Origin: Salinisphaera orenii subsp. halophila YIM 95161
Lineage (GTDB): Bacteria > Pseudomonadota > Gammaproteobacteria > Nevskiales > Salinisphaeraceae
Assembly (NCBI RefSeq): GCF_003732545.1
Contig: NZ_AYKF01000086.1
Span: 1-33,732 of the forward strand
Direction: 5' to 3'
Length of the DNA stretch: 33,732 bases
Shown here: in pieces, positions 7,134-18,062 of the stretch
Numbering within the stretch: position 1 is the stretch's first letter
Layout: the number at the start of each line of letters is the position of its first letter
Notes under the pieces: generated by a model
Database searches by the model: none
Told to the model about the DNA's origin: nothing
Seen by the model: the letters and a program-made list of their open reading frames with translations, nothing else
Position numbers and translations under genes: made by a program

Positions 7134-8168
7134 TCAGTCGTCGTCCGCGTCGGTGTCCAGCGCGTCGAAGAAACGCGTCTCGAAAAGGCCGTCGATGTCC
7201 AGGTCGGCCGCGAGCGTGCCCTGATCGGACTGGAAATCGCGCATGCGCCGGGTGCCGTCGATGATGCGGTTCGGGTCGGCGACGAAGTTGTCGTGCGAGC
7301 GCTCGATGGCACGCCGTACCACCGCCTCCGGCAGCCGGCCGCCGCCGACATACTCGGCGACGGCCGCGACCGCGGCGTCGTCGCCGGCGCGCAGTTTCTC
7401 GGTGGCCGCGGCGTGGGCGGCCACCAGCCGCTCGACCACCTCGGGATGGGCCTCGATGAAAGCTTCGCGCACGGCGACCACGGCGCCGGGCTGGCCGGGG
7501 AACATGCGCTCGCCGCCGGCGACCACGCGGGCGTCGTCGCGACGGTCCTGAACGATGGAGATCACCGGCTCGAGGATGGCGGCGCCGTCCACCGCCCCGG
7601 TCAGCAGCGACTGCTGGACCTGCGAGGCGCCCTGGGCGATCACGCGGATATCGTCGCGATCGACCTCGAGCCGGCGGTCGAGCCAGTAGTCGAGCACGGT
7701 CTGGGGCACCGAGCCGCGCGGGAAGGTCGAGATTTTCGCCGGGCGGCCGGTATCGTCGGCGAAGCGGGCGAACGCCGTGGCCGCCTCGCCGTCCTCGAAA
7801 TAGGGCGCCAGTTCGCCGAGCGCGATGAAGCTGATCTGCTCGATGATGTTGGAGGCGACCACCTTGATGTCCGCCCCCTTGCCGCGCGCGACCATCGCCG
7901 GGCCGATGCCGAAATAGGCGATGTCGAGCTGGCCCGAGGCCAGGGCCTGCACCATGGCGGGCCCGTTCTGGAACGACACCGGGCGCGCGTCGATGCCGGC
8001 CTCAGCGATGGAGCCGTCCTCCAGGCCGACGAACAGCTGGGCGTCCGGCAGAATGGGCATGTAGCCGATCTCGGCGGCCACGTTCTCGCCGGCGTGGGCC
8101 GACGGGCCGGCGAGCGCGAACAGCGCGAGGGTGGCGATCAGTAGCGTCGACGGAACGAGTCGGGTCAT
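7134..8168 (-). CDS. ABC importer periplasmic substrate-binding protein (SsuA/TauA-like)
   Basis: The 344-residue protein has a cleavable signal peptide (about 1-26, ending SAHA) and the NMT1/SsuA-like fold: IGYMPILPDAQLFVGLEDG near the mature start, a GQLDIAYFGIGPAMVARGKG segment that lines the ligand cleft, and VDGAAILEPV. It delivers the ligand to the permease and ATPase encoded directly downstream. Family members bind alkanesulfonates, taurine, nitrate, thiamine precursors or aromatic sulfonates. The DsrE-like gene at the operon end favours a sulfur compound, which is inference. The promoter should lie in the 282-bp gap shared with divergent rdgC. Confidence 0.87.
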   Translation of the reverse strand: MTRLVPSTLLIATLALFALAGPSAHAGENVAAEIGYMPILPDAQLFVGLEDGSIAEAGIDARPVSFQNGPAMVQALASGQLDIAYFGIGPAMVARGKGADIKVVASNIIEQISFIALGELAPYFEDGEAATAFARFADDTGRPAKISTFPRGSVPQTVLDYWLDRRLEVDRDDIRVIAQGASQVQQSLLTGAVDGAAILEPVISIVQDRRDDARVVAGGERMFPGQPGAVVAVREAFIEAHPEVVERLVAAHAAATEKLRAGDDAAVAAVAEYVGGGRLPEAVVRRAIERSHDNFVADPNRIIDGTRRMRDFQSDQGTLAADLDIDGLFETRFFDALDTDADDD

Positions 8169-8222
8169 GACGGGCGATGATGCGAGAATGATTAATGTTA
8201 GAGGCTGCGGGCGCCGGGCGCG

Positions 8223-8247
8223 GCGTTCAAAGAACGCTTGCGTCTTT
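8223..8247. promoter_or_regulatory. Inverted-repeat cluster in the rdgC/importer divergent gap
   Basis: GCGTTC-AAA-GAACGC (8223-8237) is a perfect dyad. It overlaps a second imperfect one in which AAAGAACGC (8229-8237) faces GCGTCTTT (8240-8247). The site lies 55 bp upstream of the binding-protein start, where a repressor or activator of the importer operon could act. No regulator gene is adjacent. Confidence 0.4.
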
Positions 8248-8450
8248 GCTTATGTCGTCGCACCGCGGGCCGTCGGGAGCGCGCGATAGTGCCACAGCCG
8301 GCCCGTCGGCAACAGCTGCATCGGCCTCGCCGTCCGGCGTCTTGAGTTGGGCCGGACGGTTGGGTACTGTCCGCCGACGCACCCGCGCCCCGGGCCGCCG
8401 AATTCTTCCGGTCGCTCCCGCCTCGTCCGAAAACAACAGGTCGATCAGTT

Positions 8451-9374
8451 ATGTGGATACGAAACCTCTGCGTCTTTCTGGGTTCCGAGCCCTTCGCCTG
8501 GAGCGCCGCCGAGCTGGAGACGAAGCTGACCGAGGCGCTCTGCCCGGAATGCGCCGCGCAGTCGACGGGCACCCACGGGTTCGTGCCGCCGGTCAAGGGC
8601 GATGTGGCGATGGTGCACGTCGTCGACGGTCTGGCGATCTGCCTGCATCAGGAGATCAGCCGCGTGCTCCCGGGTGCGGTCCTGGCCGCCGAGGTGGACG
8701 AACGCGTCGACCGCATCGAGGCCGGCGAGGGCCGCAAGGTCAGCCGCCGGGAACGCGCCGATATCCGCGATCAGGCCCATTTCGAGCTGCTGCCGCGGGC
8801 CTTCACCCGGGCGCGGCGTACGCCCGTGGTCATCGATCTGCACAACCATCAGGTCTGGGTCGATGCCAGTTCGGAGAAGCGCGCGGAGACCGTGGTGGGA
8901 TCCCTGCGCGACGCGCTCGTCAGCCTGCCGGTCACGCGCCCGGCCGGCAACATCGCCCCGGCCGCCGAGATGAGCCTCTGGCTGGACGAGCCGGAGCGCC
9001 TGCCCGCGGGATTCGCGCCGGGCGATCGGGCCGCGCTGGAATCCACCGACGAGGCCCGCGCCAGCGTGCGCGTGACGGCGATGGACGTGCAGCGCGACGA
9101 GGTCCGAGCGCATCTGGCCGCCGGCATGCAGGTGGTGCGCTTGAACCTGGCGATGGACGACGCGATCGAGTTCGACCTGGACGAGAGCCTCGACCTCAAG
9201 CGCATCCGCGCGCTGGACGTCATCCAGGAGGATCTCGACGCGCTAGAGACCGAGGACGCCGTGGCCGAGCTGCAGGCCCGGGTCAGCATCCAGGCCCAGC
9301 CGCTGCGCGATCTGATCGCACGCCTCTACGGCCATTTCGGTGCGCTGTCCGCGGACGCCTCGCGAGCCGCCTAG
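8451..9374 (+). CDS. rdgC: Recombination-associated protein RdgC
   Basis: The 307-residue length and the N-terminus MWIRNLCVFLG fit RdgC, a ring-shaped DNA-binding protein that restrains RecA and is found in Beta- and Gammaproteobacteria. Further family traits are the THGFVPPV segment near 42-49, the long acidic and charged middle, and the VIQEDLDALETED region near the C-terminus. It is nucleoid-associated rather than enzymatic. It is followed after 13 bp by a ChaC-like gene on the same strand, with which it probably shares a transcript. Confidence 0.92.
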   Translation: MWIRNLCVFLGSEPFAWSAAELETKLTEALCPECAAQSTGTHGFVPPVKGDVAMVHVVDGLAICLHQEISRVLPGAVLAAEVDERVDRIEAGEGRKVSRRERADIRDQAHFELLPRAFTRARRTPVVIDLHNHQVWVDASSEKRAETVVGSLRDALVSLPVTRPAGNIAPAAEMSLWLDEPERLPAGFAPGDRAALESTDEARASVRVTAMDVQRDEVRAHLAAGMQVVRLNLAMDDAIEFDLDESLDLKRIRALDVIQEDLDALETEDAVAELQARVSIQAQPLRDLIARLYGHFGALSADASRAA

Positions 9375-9387
9375 GGCCGCAGCGGCG

Positions 9388-9957
9388 ATGTCGTTCAACA
9401 CTATCGAGGCCAATCGTCGGGCCGGACGCTTCGCCGACCGCGAGCAGCTGTGGCTGTTCGGCTACGGCTCGCTGATCTACAAGGCCGGCTTCGATTATCT
9501 CGAGCGGCGGCCGGCCTCGATCACCGGCTGGGTCCGGCGGTTCTGGCAGGGCTCGCACGATCACCGCGGCACGCCGGACGCGCCCGGCCGGGTGGCCACG
9601 CTCGTGCGGGCGCCGGGCGAGACCTGCCTCGGCATGGCCTATCGGGTCACGCCCGCGGTCTTCGAGCATCTCGATCATCGCGAGAAGAACGGCTATCTGC
9701 GCTTCGCCACGGAGATGACCTTCGCCGACGGCACCACCGACGAAGGCCTGGTGTATATCGCCACCGAGGACAACGCCGCCTTCGCGGGGCCGGCGCCGGT
9801 GGCGGCGATCGCGCGCCGGATCGCGGTCTCGGAAGGGCCGAGCGGGCCCAACCGCGACTATCTGCTGAATCTCGCCGCGGCCCTGCGCGAACTCGGCGCG
9901 ACGGACGAGCACGTCTTCGCCCTCGAGGCCGAGCTGCGGGCCCTCGAGGACGGCTGA
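9388..9957 (+). CDS. chaC: ChaC-like gamma-glutamylcyclotransferase
   Basis: The 189-residue protein shows the cyclotransferase nucleotide-like loop WLFGYGSLIYK (about 22-32), the family segment RRFWQGSHDHRGTPDAPGR, and the catalytic glutamate in LDHREKNGY. ChaC enzymes cleave glutathione to 5-oxoproline and Cys-Gly in the cytosol. The ATG at 9388 (MSFNT) is preferred over an upstream in-frame start that would overlap rdgC. Its neighbours give no hint of regulation. Confidence 0.88.
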   Translation: MSFNTIEANRRAGRFADREQLWLFGYGSLIYKAGFDYLERRPASITGWVRRFWQGSHDHRGTPDAPGRVATLVRAPGETCLGMAYRVTPAVFEHLDHREKNGYLRFATEMTFADGTTDEGLVYIATEDNAAFAGPAPVAAIARRIAVSEGPSGPNRDYLLNLAAALRELGATDEHVFALEAELRALEDG

Positions 9958-9991
9958 CGACGCCCGCGCGGCCGCGACGCGCCCGGCCCGT

Positions 9992-12421
<2,430 letters not shown>

Positions 12422-12606
12422 GAATACAGTCGGTGTGGCTTTCGATCCGTCGCGGCGCCGTAATCGGACGCGGTCGCGCACGGCACGATCCGTGGGCTTT
12501 GCCCCGCCGCCGCCGGCGCGCCGCGTTCATCGGCCCGCGGCGTGTGCCTGGCGCGCGGCGCGGGTGGCGGTGAACAGGACGCGGGCCGGGGCACGACGGG
12601 CCTGTG

Positions 12607-13011
12607 TCAGCGCTTGTGCAGCGTCAGGTAGAGACAGCCGTCGACGAGCTCGTGGCCGGCCAGGGCCAGCCGCGGCCAGGGCAGCACCACGCGGCGCTCG
12701 AAGCGGCCATGCGGAATCTCCAGCCGGTGCAGCGCGGCCCGCGCGTCGGGTGCGGGTACCGGACGCTCCCCGGCCACGAGCAGCTCGTCGCCGCGGACCT
12801 CCAGTTCGGTGAGGCGGCTGGACGACACGCCGGGCAGGGCGATGACGACCCAGACCGCTTCGTCCGTCTCGAAGATGTCCACCGGCGGCTCCCACTGTCG
12901 CGGCGGACGCGGGCCGGCGGGTCTGAAAAAGCGTCGCTGCAGGCCTTCGGCGCGCTCGAGGCGCTTGACCGCATCGGCCCACATCCAGGCATCCAGATCG
13001 TGTGACGACAT
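12607..13011 (-). CDS. Hsp20/alpha-crystallin family small heat-shock protein
   Basis: The 134-residue protein has a short basic N-terminal arm and an alpha-crystallin domain (about 42-134). Visible signs are PPVDIFETDEAVWVVIALPG, the strand ELEVRGDELLVAGER, LHRLEIPHGRFERRVVLP and the closing DGCLYLTLHK. Family members hold unfolding proteins in a refoldable or degradable state. The usual IxI/V tail after the domain is missing, so oligomer assembly may differ. It is the upstream partner of lon, which suits a hand-over from chaperone to protease. Confidence 0.85.
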   Translation of the reverse strand: MSSHDLDAWMWADAVKRLERAEGLQRRFFRPAGPRPPRQWEPPVDIFETDEAVWVVIALPGVSSSRLTELEVRGDELLVAGERPVPAPDARAALHRLEIPHGRFERRVVLPWPRLALAGHELVDGCLYLTLHKR

Positions 13012-13052
13012 CGCTTGAGGGGTCTCCGTCGGGCGTTTCCGGCTTTAGGAGG

Positions 13053-13081
13053 AAAATAGAGACGGCGCCCCCGAAGTACAA
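13053..13081 (-). promoter_or_regulatory. Candidate promoter of the hsp20-lon unit
   Basis: Read on the minus strand, TTGTAC (13081-13076) is followed after exactly 17 bp by TATTTT (13058-13053), about 40 bp before the hsp20 start. It resembles a vegetative promoter more than a heat-shock sigma-32 site, for which I find no CCCCAT-type box at the right distance. Confidence 0.45.
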
Positions 13082-13098
13082 CTGGGGCGATGCCCGGG

Positions 13099-13818
13099 TC
13101 AGAAACCCAGCAGCCACACCAGCAGCGGCACGAGGACCGCCGTCAGTGCGCCGTTCAGCCCCATGCCGAGTCCGGAGAAGGCGCCGGCCCGCTCGCTGTG
13201 CTCGAAGGCCCGCGCGGTGCCGATGCCGTGCGCGGCCACACCCATGGCGAAGCCCTTGGCCAGCGGGTCGCGCAGGCCCAGCACACGGAGCAGCGGGATG
13301 CCGATCACCGCGCCGGTGATGCCGGTGAGGATGACCAGTACCGCCGTCAGGGAAGGCAGGCCGCCCACCTCGTCGGCCACACCCATGGCGATCGGCGTGG
13401 TCACCGATTTCGGCAGCATCGACAGCAGCGTCTCGGGCGTGAGCCCCACCGCCCAGCCGACCGCCATCGCCGAGACGATGGCAGTCAGCGAGCCCGCCGA
13501 CAGGGCCGCGGCGATCGGCAGCCAGGCGCGGCGCAGCTCCGCGGCCTGCCCGGCGAGCGGCACGGCGAGCGCGACCGTGGCCGGCCCGAGCAGGAAATGA
13601 ATGAACTGGGCGCCGTCGAAGTAGTCGTGATACGGCGTGTCCGTGAGCATGAGCAGGGCCACCAGCACGATGATGCTGACCAGCACCGGGTTGAGCAGCG
13701 CGAAACCCCGGGCGTTGCGATAGATCTGCTGTGCGACCCAGAACACGCCCACCGTCAGCGCCAGCCACAGCAGGGGCGTTTCGGCCAGATAGACCCAGAC
13801 GCGGGTGATGCGATCCAT
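13099..13818 (-). CDS. lrgB: LrgB/CidB-family membrane protein
   Basis: The 239-residue protein is very hydrophobic with about seven to eight membrane segments and the LrgB hallmarks LLGPATVALAVPL, LPKSVTTPIAMGVADEVGG and GVAAHGIGTARAFE. With LrgA it forms an inner-membrane pair first linked to murein hydrolase and lysis control, and more recently to export of pyruvate or glycolate-type acids. The ATG has a good ribosome site (GGGGAG about 7 nt upstream) and lies 3 bp after the lrgA stop, so the two are cotranslated. Confidence 0.92.
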   Translation of the reverse strand: MDRITRVWVYLAETPLLWLALTVGVFWVAQQIYRNARGFALLNPVLVSIIVLVALLMLTDTPYHDYFDGAQFIHFLLGPATVALAVPLAGQAAELRRAWLPIAAALSAGSLTAIVSAMAVGWAVGLTPETLLSMLPKSVTTPIAMGVADEVGGLPSLTAVLVILTGITGAVIGIPLLRVLGLRDPLAKGFAMGVAAHGIGTARAFEHSERAGAFSGLGMGLNGALTAVLVPLLVWLLGF

Positions 13819-13821
13819 GCG

Positions 13822-14166
13822 CTACTCCCCCTGGCGACGCAGCATGTAACGCAGGGTGAAGGCCGTCGCGACCAGCGCCAGTGCAGTGCTGGCGAGCAGG
13901 GTCACGGCGATGCCCAGCCACTCGCCGGCGACCCGGTCGAGGTGGCTGATGATGCCCACCCCCGCGGGCACGAACAGCAGACCCAGATAGGCCAGCAGCC
14001 CGCGCGTCGTCTCGGCGAAGACCGGCGGGGTGCGGCCCCGCGCCAGCAGGGCGACGAACAACAGCAGCATGCCGAGCACCGGGCCGGGCAGCGGCAGGCC
14101 GGTCAGGCGAACGAGGATCTCCCCGGCGAGCTGGAAGGCCAGCAGGGCGGCCAGGCTTCCGATCAT
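13822..14166 (-). CDS. lrgA: LrgA/CidA-family holin-like protein
   Basis: The 114-residue protein has four hydrophobic segments and the family motif GLPLPGPVLGMLLLF (about 23-37), followed by LGLLFVPAGVGII. It is the small holin-like partner of LrgB. The two genes are adjacent in the order lrgA-lrgB, as usual. A perfect 11-bp hairpin in the gap upstream separates it from the M42 peptidase gene. Confidence 0.9.
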   Translation of the reverse strand: MIGSLAALLAFQLAGEILVRLTGLPLPGPVLGMLLLFVALLARGRTPPVFAETTRGLLAYLGLLFVPAGVGIISHLDRVAGEWLGIAVTLLASTALALVATAFTLRYMLRRQGE

Positions 14167-14190
14167 GACGGCTCCCGATCGAAGTGTCGC

Positions 14191-14219
14191 GGCGTGGACG
14201 CGCTACCGGCGTCCACGCC
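14191..14219 (-). terminator. Strong hairpin between the M42 peptidase gene and lrgA
   Basis: GGCGTGGACGC (14191-14201) pairs perfectly over 11 bp with GCGTCCACGCC (14209-14219) around a 7-nt loop. No T-run follows on either strand, so it is either a U-tract-less terminator for the M42 gene or an mRNA processing barrier before lrgAB. Confidence 0.45.
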
Positions 14220-14257
14220 TTGAGTGTACGACACGGGGGTCGGGATCGGGCCCGACG

Positions 14258-15349
14258 TCAGTCGAAGTAGCTGAAGCGCTGCCCGGTTTCGATCGCCTTC
14301 ACCGATTCGTGGATGAGCCGGATCACGTTCTCGACGTCCTGCCGGTGCACCATCTCGACCGTCGTGTGCATGTAGCGCAGCGACAGTGCGATCAGCGCCG
14401 AGGCCACGCCCTGGTGGCTGTAGGCGAAGGCGTCGGTGTCGGTGCCCGTGGCCGGCGCCCGGGCCTGGCGCTGGAACGGAATCTCGCGGCGCTCGGCGGC
14501 GGCGACGATGTGCTCGCGCAGCCGATTCTGGACCGAGGGCGCGTAGGCGATCACCGGGCCCTCGCCGATGCGCGTGGTCCCGTGGGCCTTCTGGTCGATC
14601 ATCGGCGTGGTCGTGTCGTGGGTGACGTCGGTGACGATCGCCACATCCGGGCGCAGGCGCTCGGCGATCATGCCCGCGCCCTTGAGACCGACCTCCTCCT
14701 GCACGGAGTTGACCACGTACAGGCCGAAGTCCGGCCGCTTGCCGGATTCGTGGAACAGACGTGCGACCTCGGCGACCATGAAGCCGCCGATCCGGTTGTC
14801 GATGGCGCGGCAGACGAACTTGTCGCCGTTGAGCACGAAGAACTCGTCGGGATAGGTGATCACGCAGCCCGGGTGGACGCCCATGGCCTCGACCTCGGCT
14901 TTGTCCTTCGCGCCGACGTCGACGAAGATATTGTCCTTGAGCGGCGCCTTCTCCTTGGCCGGATTGCGGGTGTGGATCGCCGGCCAGCCGAACACGCCCT
15001 CGACGAGGCCCTTGTCGGTGTGGATGTTGACCCGCTTGGATGTGGCGATCTGGTGATCCGAGCCGCCGTTGCGGATGACGTAGATCAGGCCGTTGTCGGT
15101 GATGTGGTTGACGTACCAGGAGATCTCGTCGGCGTGGCCCTCGATGACCACCTTGTATTCGGCGTCCGGATTGATCACGCCCACGGCCGAGCCGTAGGTG
15201 TCGGTGATGAATTCGTCGACGTAGGGCCGCAGATAGTCCATCCACAGCTTCTGACCGCCGGACTCGTAGCCGGTCGGCGCGGCGTTGTTGAGATAACGCT
15301 CGAGAAAGTCCATCGAGTCTTCGGTCAGAATGCTCTTGTCGCTCGCCAT
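14258..15349 (-). CDS. M42 family metallo-aminopeptidase (FrvX/YsdC-like)
   Basis: The 363-residue protein carries the M42 metal ligands in order: H72 in EGHADE, the bridging D184 in RAIDNRIGG, E218-E219 in SVQEEVGLKGA, D241 in VTDVTHD and the C-terminal histidine in RYMHTTVEMVH. The enzymes form large dodecameric TET-type particles in the cytosol, use two Zn or Co ions and remove N-terminal residues from peptides. Length and motifs are complete. A GGGAG ribosome site precedes the ATG. It stands alone between the lipoprotein gene and lrgAB on the same strand. Confidence 0.9.
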   Translation of the reverse strand: MASDKSILTEDSMDFLERYLNNAAPTGYESGGQKLWMDYLRPYVDEFITDTYGSAVGVINPDAEYKVVIEGHADEISWYVNHITDNGLIYVIRNGGSDHQIATSKRVNIHTDKGLVEGVFGWPAIHTRNPAKEKAPLKDNIFVDVGAKDKAEVEAMGVHPGCVITYPDEFFVLNGDKFVCRAIDNRIGGFMVAEVARLFHESGKRPDFGLYVVNSVQEEVGLKGAGMIAERLRPDVAIVTDVTHDTTTPMIDQKAHGTTRIGEGPVIAYAPSVQNRLREHIVAAAERREIPFQRQARAPATGTDTDAFAYSHQGVASALIALSLRYMHTTVEMVHRQDVENVIRLIHESVKAIETGQRFSYFD

Positions 15350-15447
15350 GGATACGGCTCCCGGTGAAGTGAGGCGACCGCGCGATGGCGCCGGTCGTGG
15401 CGGTTCGTGGACGGATGGTCGGGGCGGGCCCGGCCCGCTTCAAGCGC

Positions 15448-15840
15448 TCAGTCGGCCGGAGCGATCTCGCGACAGCGCGCCAGCACTCGCCCGGCATCGC
15501 CGTCGTCGTCACGGTGATACAGCGTGGCGCTCGCGCCGGGACCGCTGCCCTCGGTCCGCCAGACCCGCGTGTCGGAGACACAGCGCGCACCGTCGGCCGA
15601 ACGCGTGGCCTGCATCTGGCGGCTGTTGCCTCGGTACTGGACCAGGGCGATATCGGGTGTGGGGTAGGTGGCGCGAATGGTCGCGTCGTTGTCGCAGCCG
15701 TAGGTGACCAGGGACAGCGCTTCGCCGCCTGGCGGGCCATCGGGCGGCGCGGAGGGCGCGGCCGGCCGCTGTCCGGCGCAGCCGGCGGCCAGGCAAAGCC
15801 AGGCGACGAGCCATGGTCCTGCAACGAGTCTGCCGAGCAT
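15448..15840 (-). CDS. MliC-like lipoprotein (C-type lysozyme inhibitor family)
   Basis: The 130-residue protein has a lipoprotein signal with lipobox LAAGC (about 17-21). A small MliC-like beta-barrel domain follows: VTYGCDNDATIRATYP, then ALVQYRGNSRQMQATRSADG, VWRTEG, SATLYHRD and a final cysteine in RCREI that can pair with the cysteine in YGCDN. Family members sit in the outer membrane or periplasm and inhibit C-type lysozyme through a conserved serine and lysine in a SGxxY/K region. Here the loop reads SADGARCVS, a divergent form, so inhibitor activity is not assured. The start at 15840 gives a normal signal peptide; longer starts do not. Confidence 0.7.
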   Translation of the reverse strand: MLGRLVAGPWLVAWLCLAAGCAGQRPAAPSAPPDGPPGGEALSLVTYGCDNDATIRATYPTPDIALVQYRGNSRQMQATRSADGARCVSDTRVWRTEGSGPGASATLYHRDDDGDAGRVLARCREIAPAD

Positions 15841-15980
15841 GAGGCGAACCGGGAGCGTATGGGCGGCCGAGCATGGCACAGGCGCGCCCCGGGGTGCAGG
15901 CGAAGCCGGCGATTCGGCGCGCGTTTCGGCGCATAATCGCGGGTATCGCCGTCCCACAGGCCTCGTTGCCGGGAGTCTGG

Positions 15981-18035
15981 ATGAAGCGCACGCCGCGTAT
16001 CGCGATCGGGGCCTTGGCGGTCCTCGCCGGGCTGATCGTCGTGCTGATGGTCTTCGTGTCGCTGTTCGACTGGAACCTGCTCAAGCCGACCGTCAATCGT
16101 CAGGTCTCCGCCGCGATCCAGCGGCCGTTCGAGATCCGCGGTGAGCTCGGGCTCGACTGGTCGCGCCCCGACTCGCCCTCGGGCTGGCGCGGCTGGATCC
16201 CCTGGCCGCATGTGCACGCCGGGGACATCGTGCTCGGCAATCCCGACTATGTAAAAGCCGGCGACATGGCGCACGTGCAGCGCGTCGACGTGTGGCTGGC
16301 GCCGCTCGGACTGCTCTCCCGGCGCGTGACGATCCCGCGCATCGCGGTGCACAGGCCCGATGCCGGCCTGGTGCGGCTGGCCGACGGGCGCGATAACTGG
16401 ACCTTCGACCTCGGTTCCGACGAATCCGCGAGCGATCCGGAAGACGCCGAGCCGTCGAGCTGGACCGTGGTCATCGACGAGCTCGTGTTCGACGAAGGTA
16501 CGGTGACCTACGACGACGCCACCCTCGATGCCGACTTCACCGTGACGATCGACCCGCTCGGCAAGCCGGTGCCGTTCGCCCAGATCGCCGGCGGCGACGG
16601 CGCCGGTGACCCGGCCGCCGGGGACTACGTCTTCGGGGTCCGGGTCGAGGGTCGCTACAAGGGGGCGCCGCTGTCCGGTACGGGCCGGATGGGCGGGATG
16701 CTCGCGTTGCGGGGCGGCGATCGGCCGTTCCCGATCCAGGCCGACGTGCACTCGGGCAGCACGCGCGTGCAGGTGGCCGGCACGCTGATCAAACCGCTGG
16801 ACTTCGGCGGCGCAGACCTCGACGTCTCGTTTTCCGGCGAAAGTCTCGACAATCTCGAGCGGCTGACCGGCGTCACGCTGCCGGCCACACCCGCCTACGC
16901 GACCGACGGCCATCTGTCGGCGCGCTTCGACGTCATCAAGGGCTCGCGTTTCAGTTACCGGGATTTCAACGGCCGGATCGGCGACAGCGACATCCGCGGC
17001 ACGCTGGTCTACGATCAGGCCGCGCCGCGCCCGAAGCTGAGCGGTGAGCTCATCTCCGACCAGCTGCTGTTTTCCGATCTGGCGCCGCTGATCGGCGCCG
17101 ATTCCAACGCGGACAAGGCGGATCGCGGCGAGGACGCACGCCAGCCCGCGGACAAGGTGCTGCCGGTCGAGCGCTTCGACACCGAGGCCTGGTCGCTGAT
17201 GGATGCCGACGTGAGGTTCACGGCGAAAAGCATCCAGCACGGCGACACGCTGCCCCTGTCGGACATCCACGCCCATCTGGTGCTCGATGACGGCGAACTG
17301 CTGCTCGATCCGCTGCGCTTCGGCATGGCCGGCGGCGAGCTCAACACCACGCTGCGCCTGGCGGGCCGCACGGACCCGATGGTGGGGCGGGTCGATCTGC
17401 ACGCGCGGCGGCTGCAGCTCGACGAGATCATGCCCGCGGTCGAGGCGCTGGAGGGCAGCCTCGGCCAGATCAACGGCGATGCGACGCTGTCGGGCACGGG
17501 CAACTCGGTGGCGGACCTTCTCGGCGGCAGCAACGGTCGCCTGACCGTACTCCTCGACCGCGGCTGGATCAGCCGCAATCTCATGGAGCTGGCCGGGCTG
17601 AACGTCGGCAACTACGTGGTGGGCAAACTGTTCGGCGACGAGCCCACGCGCATCAACTGCGCGGCCGCCGATCTGACCGTCGATGACGGACGGGTACGGC
17701 CGAACGTGTTCGTCTTCGATACCGAGAATGCCGTGATCAACATCACCGGCACGACCCACTTCGCCGATGAGAGCCTGGATCTCAAGATCGCCCCGGCGAG
17801 CAAGGGCGCGCGGCTGCTGACGCTGCGCTCGCCGCTGTACGTCCACGGCACCTACGCCGATCCGGCGCCGGGCGTCGAGGCGGCGCCGCTGGTCGCCCGC
17901 GCCGCCGCCGCGATCACCCTCGGGGCTGTGGCCACGCCGGCGGCCGCGCTGCTGGCGCTCGTCTCGCCGACCGCCGCCGACGAGAATCAGTGCGCGCCGG
18001 TACTCCAGCGTCTCCAGGCGCGCGACGATTCGTAG
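15981..18035 (+). CDS. AsmA family protein
   Basis: The 684-residue protein has one N-terminal membrane anchor (about 7-29) followed by an AsmA N-terminal domain with FDWNLLKPTVNRQVSAAI and the FEIRGELGLDWS segment. A long repeated-beta region ends in the AsmA C-terminal domain (LEGSLGQINGDATLSGTGNS, LDLKIAPASKGARLL). AsmA-like proteins are envelope proteins that bridge or face the periplasm and are thought to move phospholipids to the outer membrane. The ATG at 15981 has a GGGAG site 6 nt upstream and opens directly into the anchor, which rules out longer starts. The last 60 residues are Ala-rich. Confidence 0.9.
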   Translation: MKRTPRIAIGALAVLAGLIVVLMVFVSLFDWNLLKPTVNRQVSAAIQRPFEIRGELGLDWSRPDSPSGWRGWIPWPHVHAGDIVLGNPDYVKAGDMAHVQRVDVWLAPLGLLSRRVTIPRIAVHRPDAGLVRLADGRDNWTFDLGSDESASDPEDAEPSSWTVVIDELVFDEGTVTYDDATLDADFTVTIDPLGKPVPFAQIAGGDGAGDPAAGDYVFGVRVEGRYKGAPLSGTGRMGGMLALRGGDRPFPIQADVHSGSTRVQVAGTLIKPLDFGGADLDVSFSGESLDNLERLTGVTLPATPAYATDGHLSARFDVIKGSRFSYRDFNGRIGDSDIRGTLVYDQAAPRPKLSGELISDQLLFSDLAPLIGADSNADKADRGEDARQPADKVLPVERFDTEAWSLMDADVRFTAKSIQHGDTLPLSDIHAHLVLDDGELLLDPLRFGMAGGELNTTLRLAGRTDPMVGRVDLHARRLQLDEIMPAVEALEGSLGQINGDATLSGTGNSVADLLGGSNGRLTVLLDRGWISRNLMELAGLNVGNYVVGKLFGDEPTRINCAAADLTVDDGRVRPNVFVFDTENAVINITGTTHFADESLDLKIAPASKGARLLTLRSPLYVHGTYADPAPGVEAAPLVARAAAAITLGAVATPAAALLALVSPTAADENQCAPVLQRLQARDDS

Positions 18036-18062
18036 CCCGAGGATCGCATCGGCGGGCGCGGC

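Noticed and set aside
14163-17846. 1227-residue minus-strand frame across the AsmA-family and lipoprotein genes
   Set aside because: It runs antisense to the AsmA-family gene and out of frame through the lipoprotein and M42 genes, all of which have recognisable motifs; its own translation resembles nothing.
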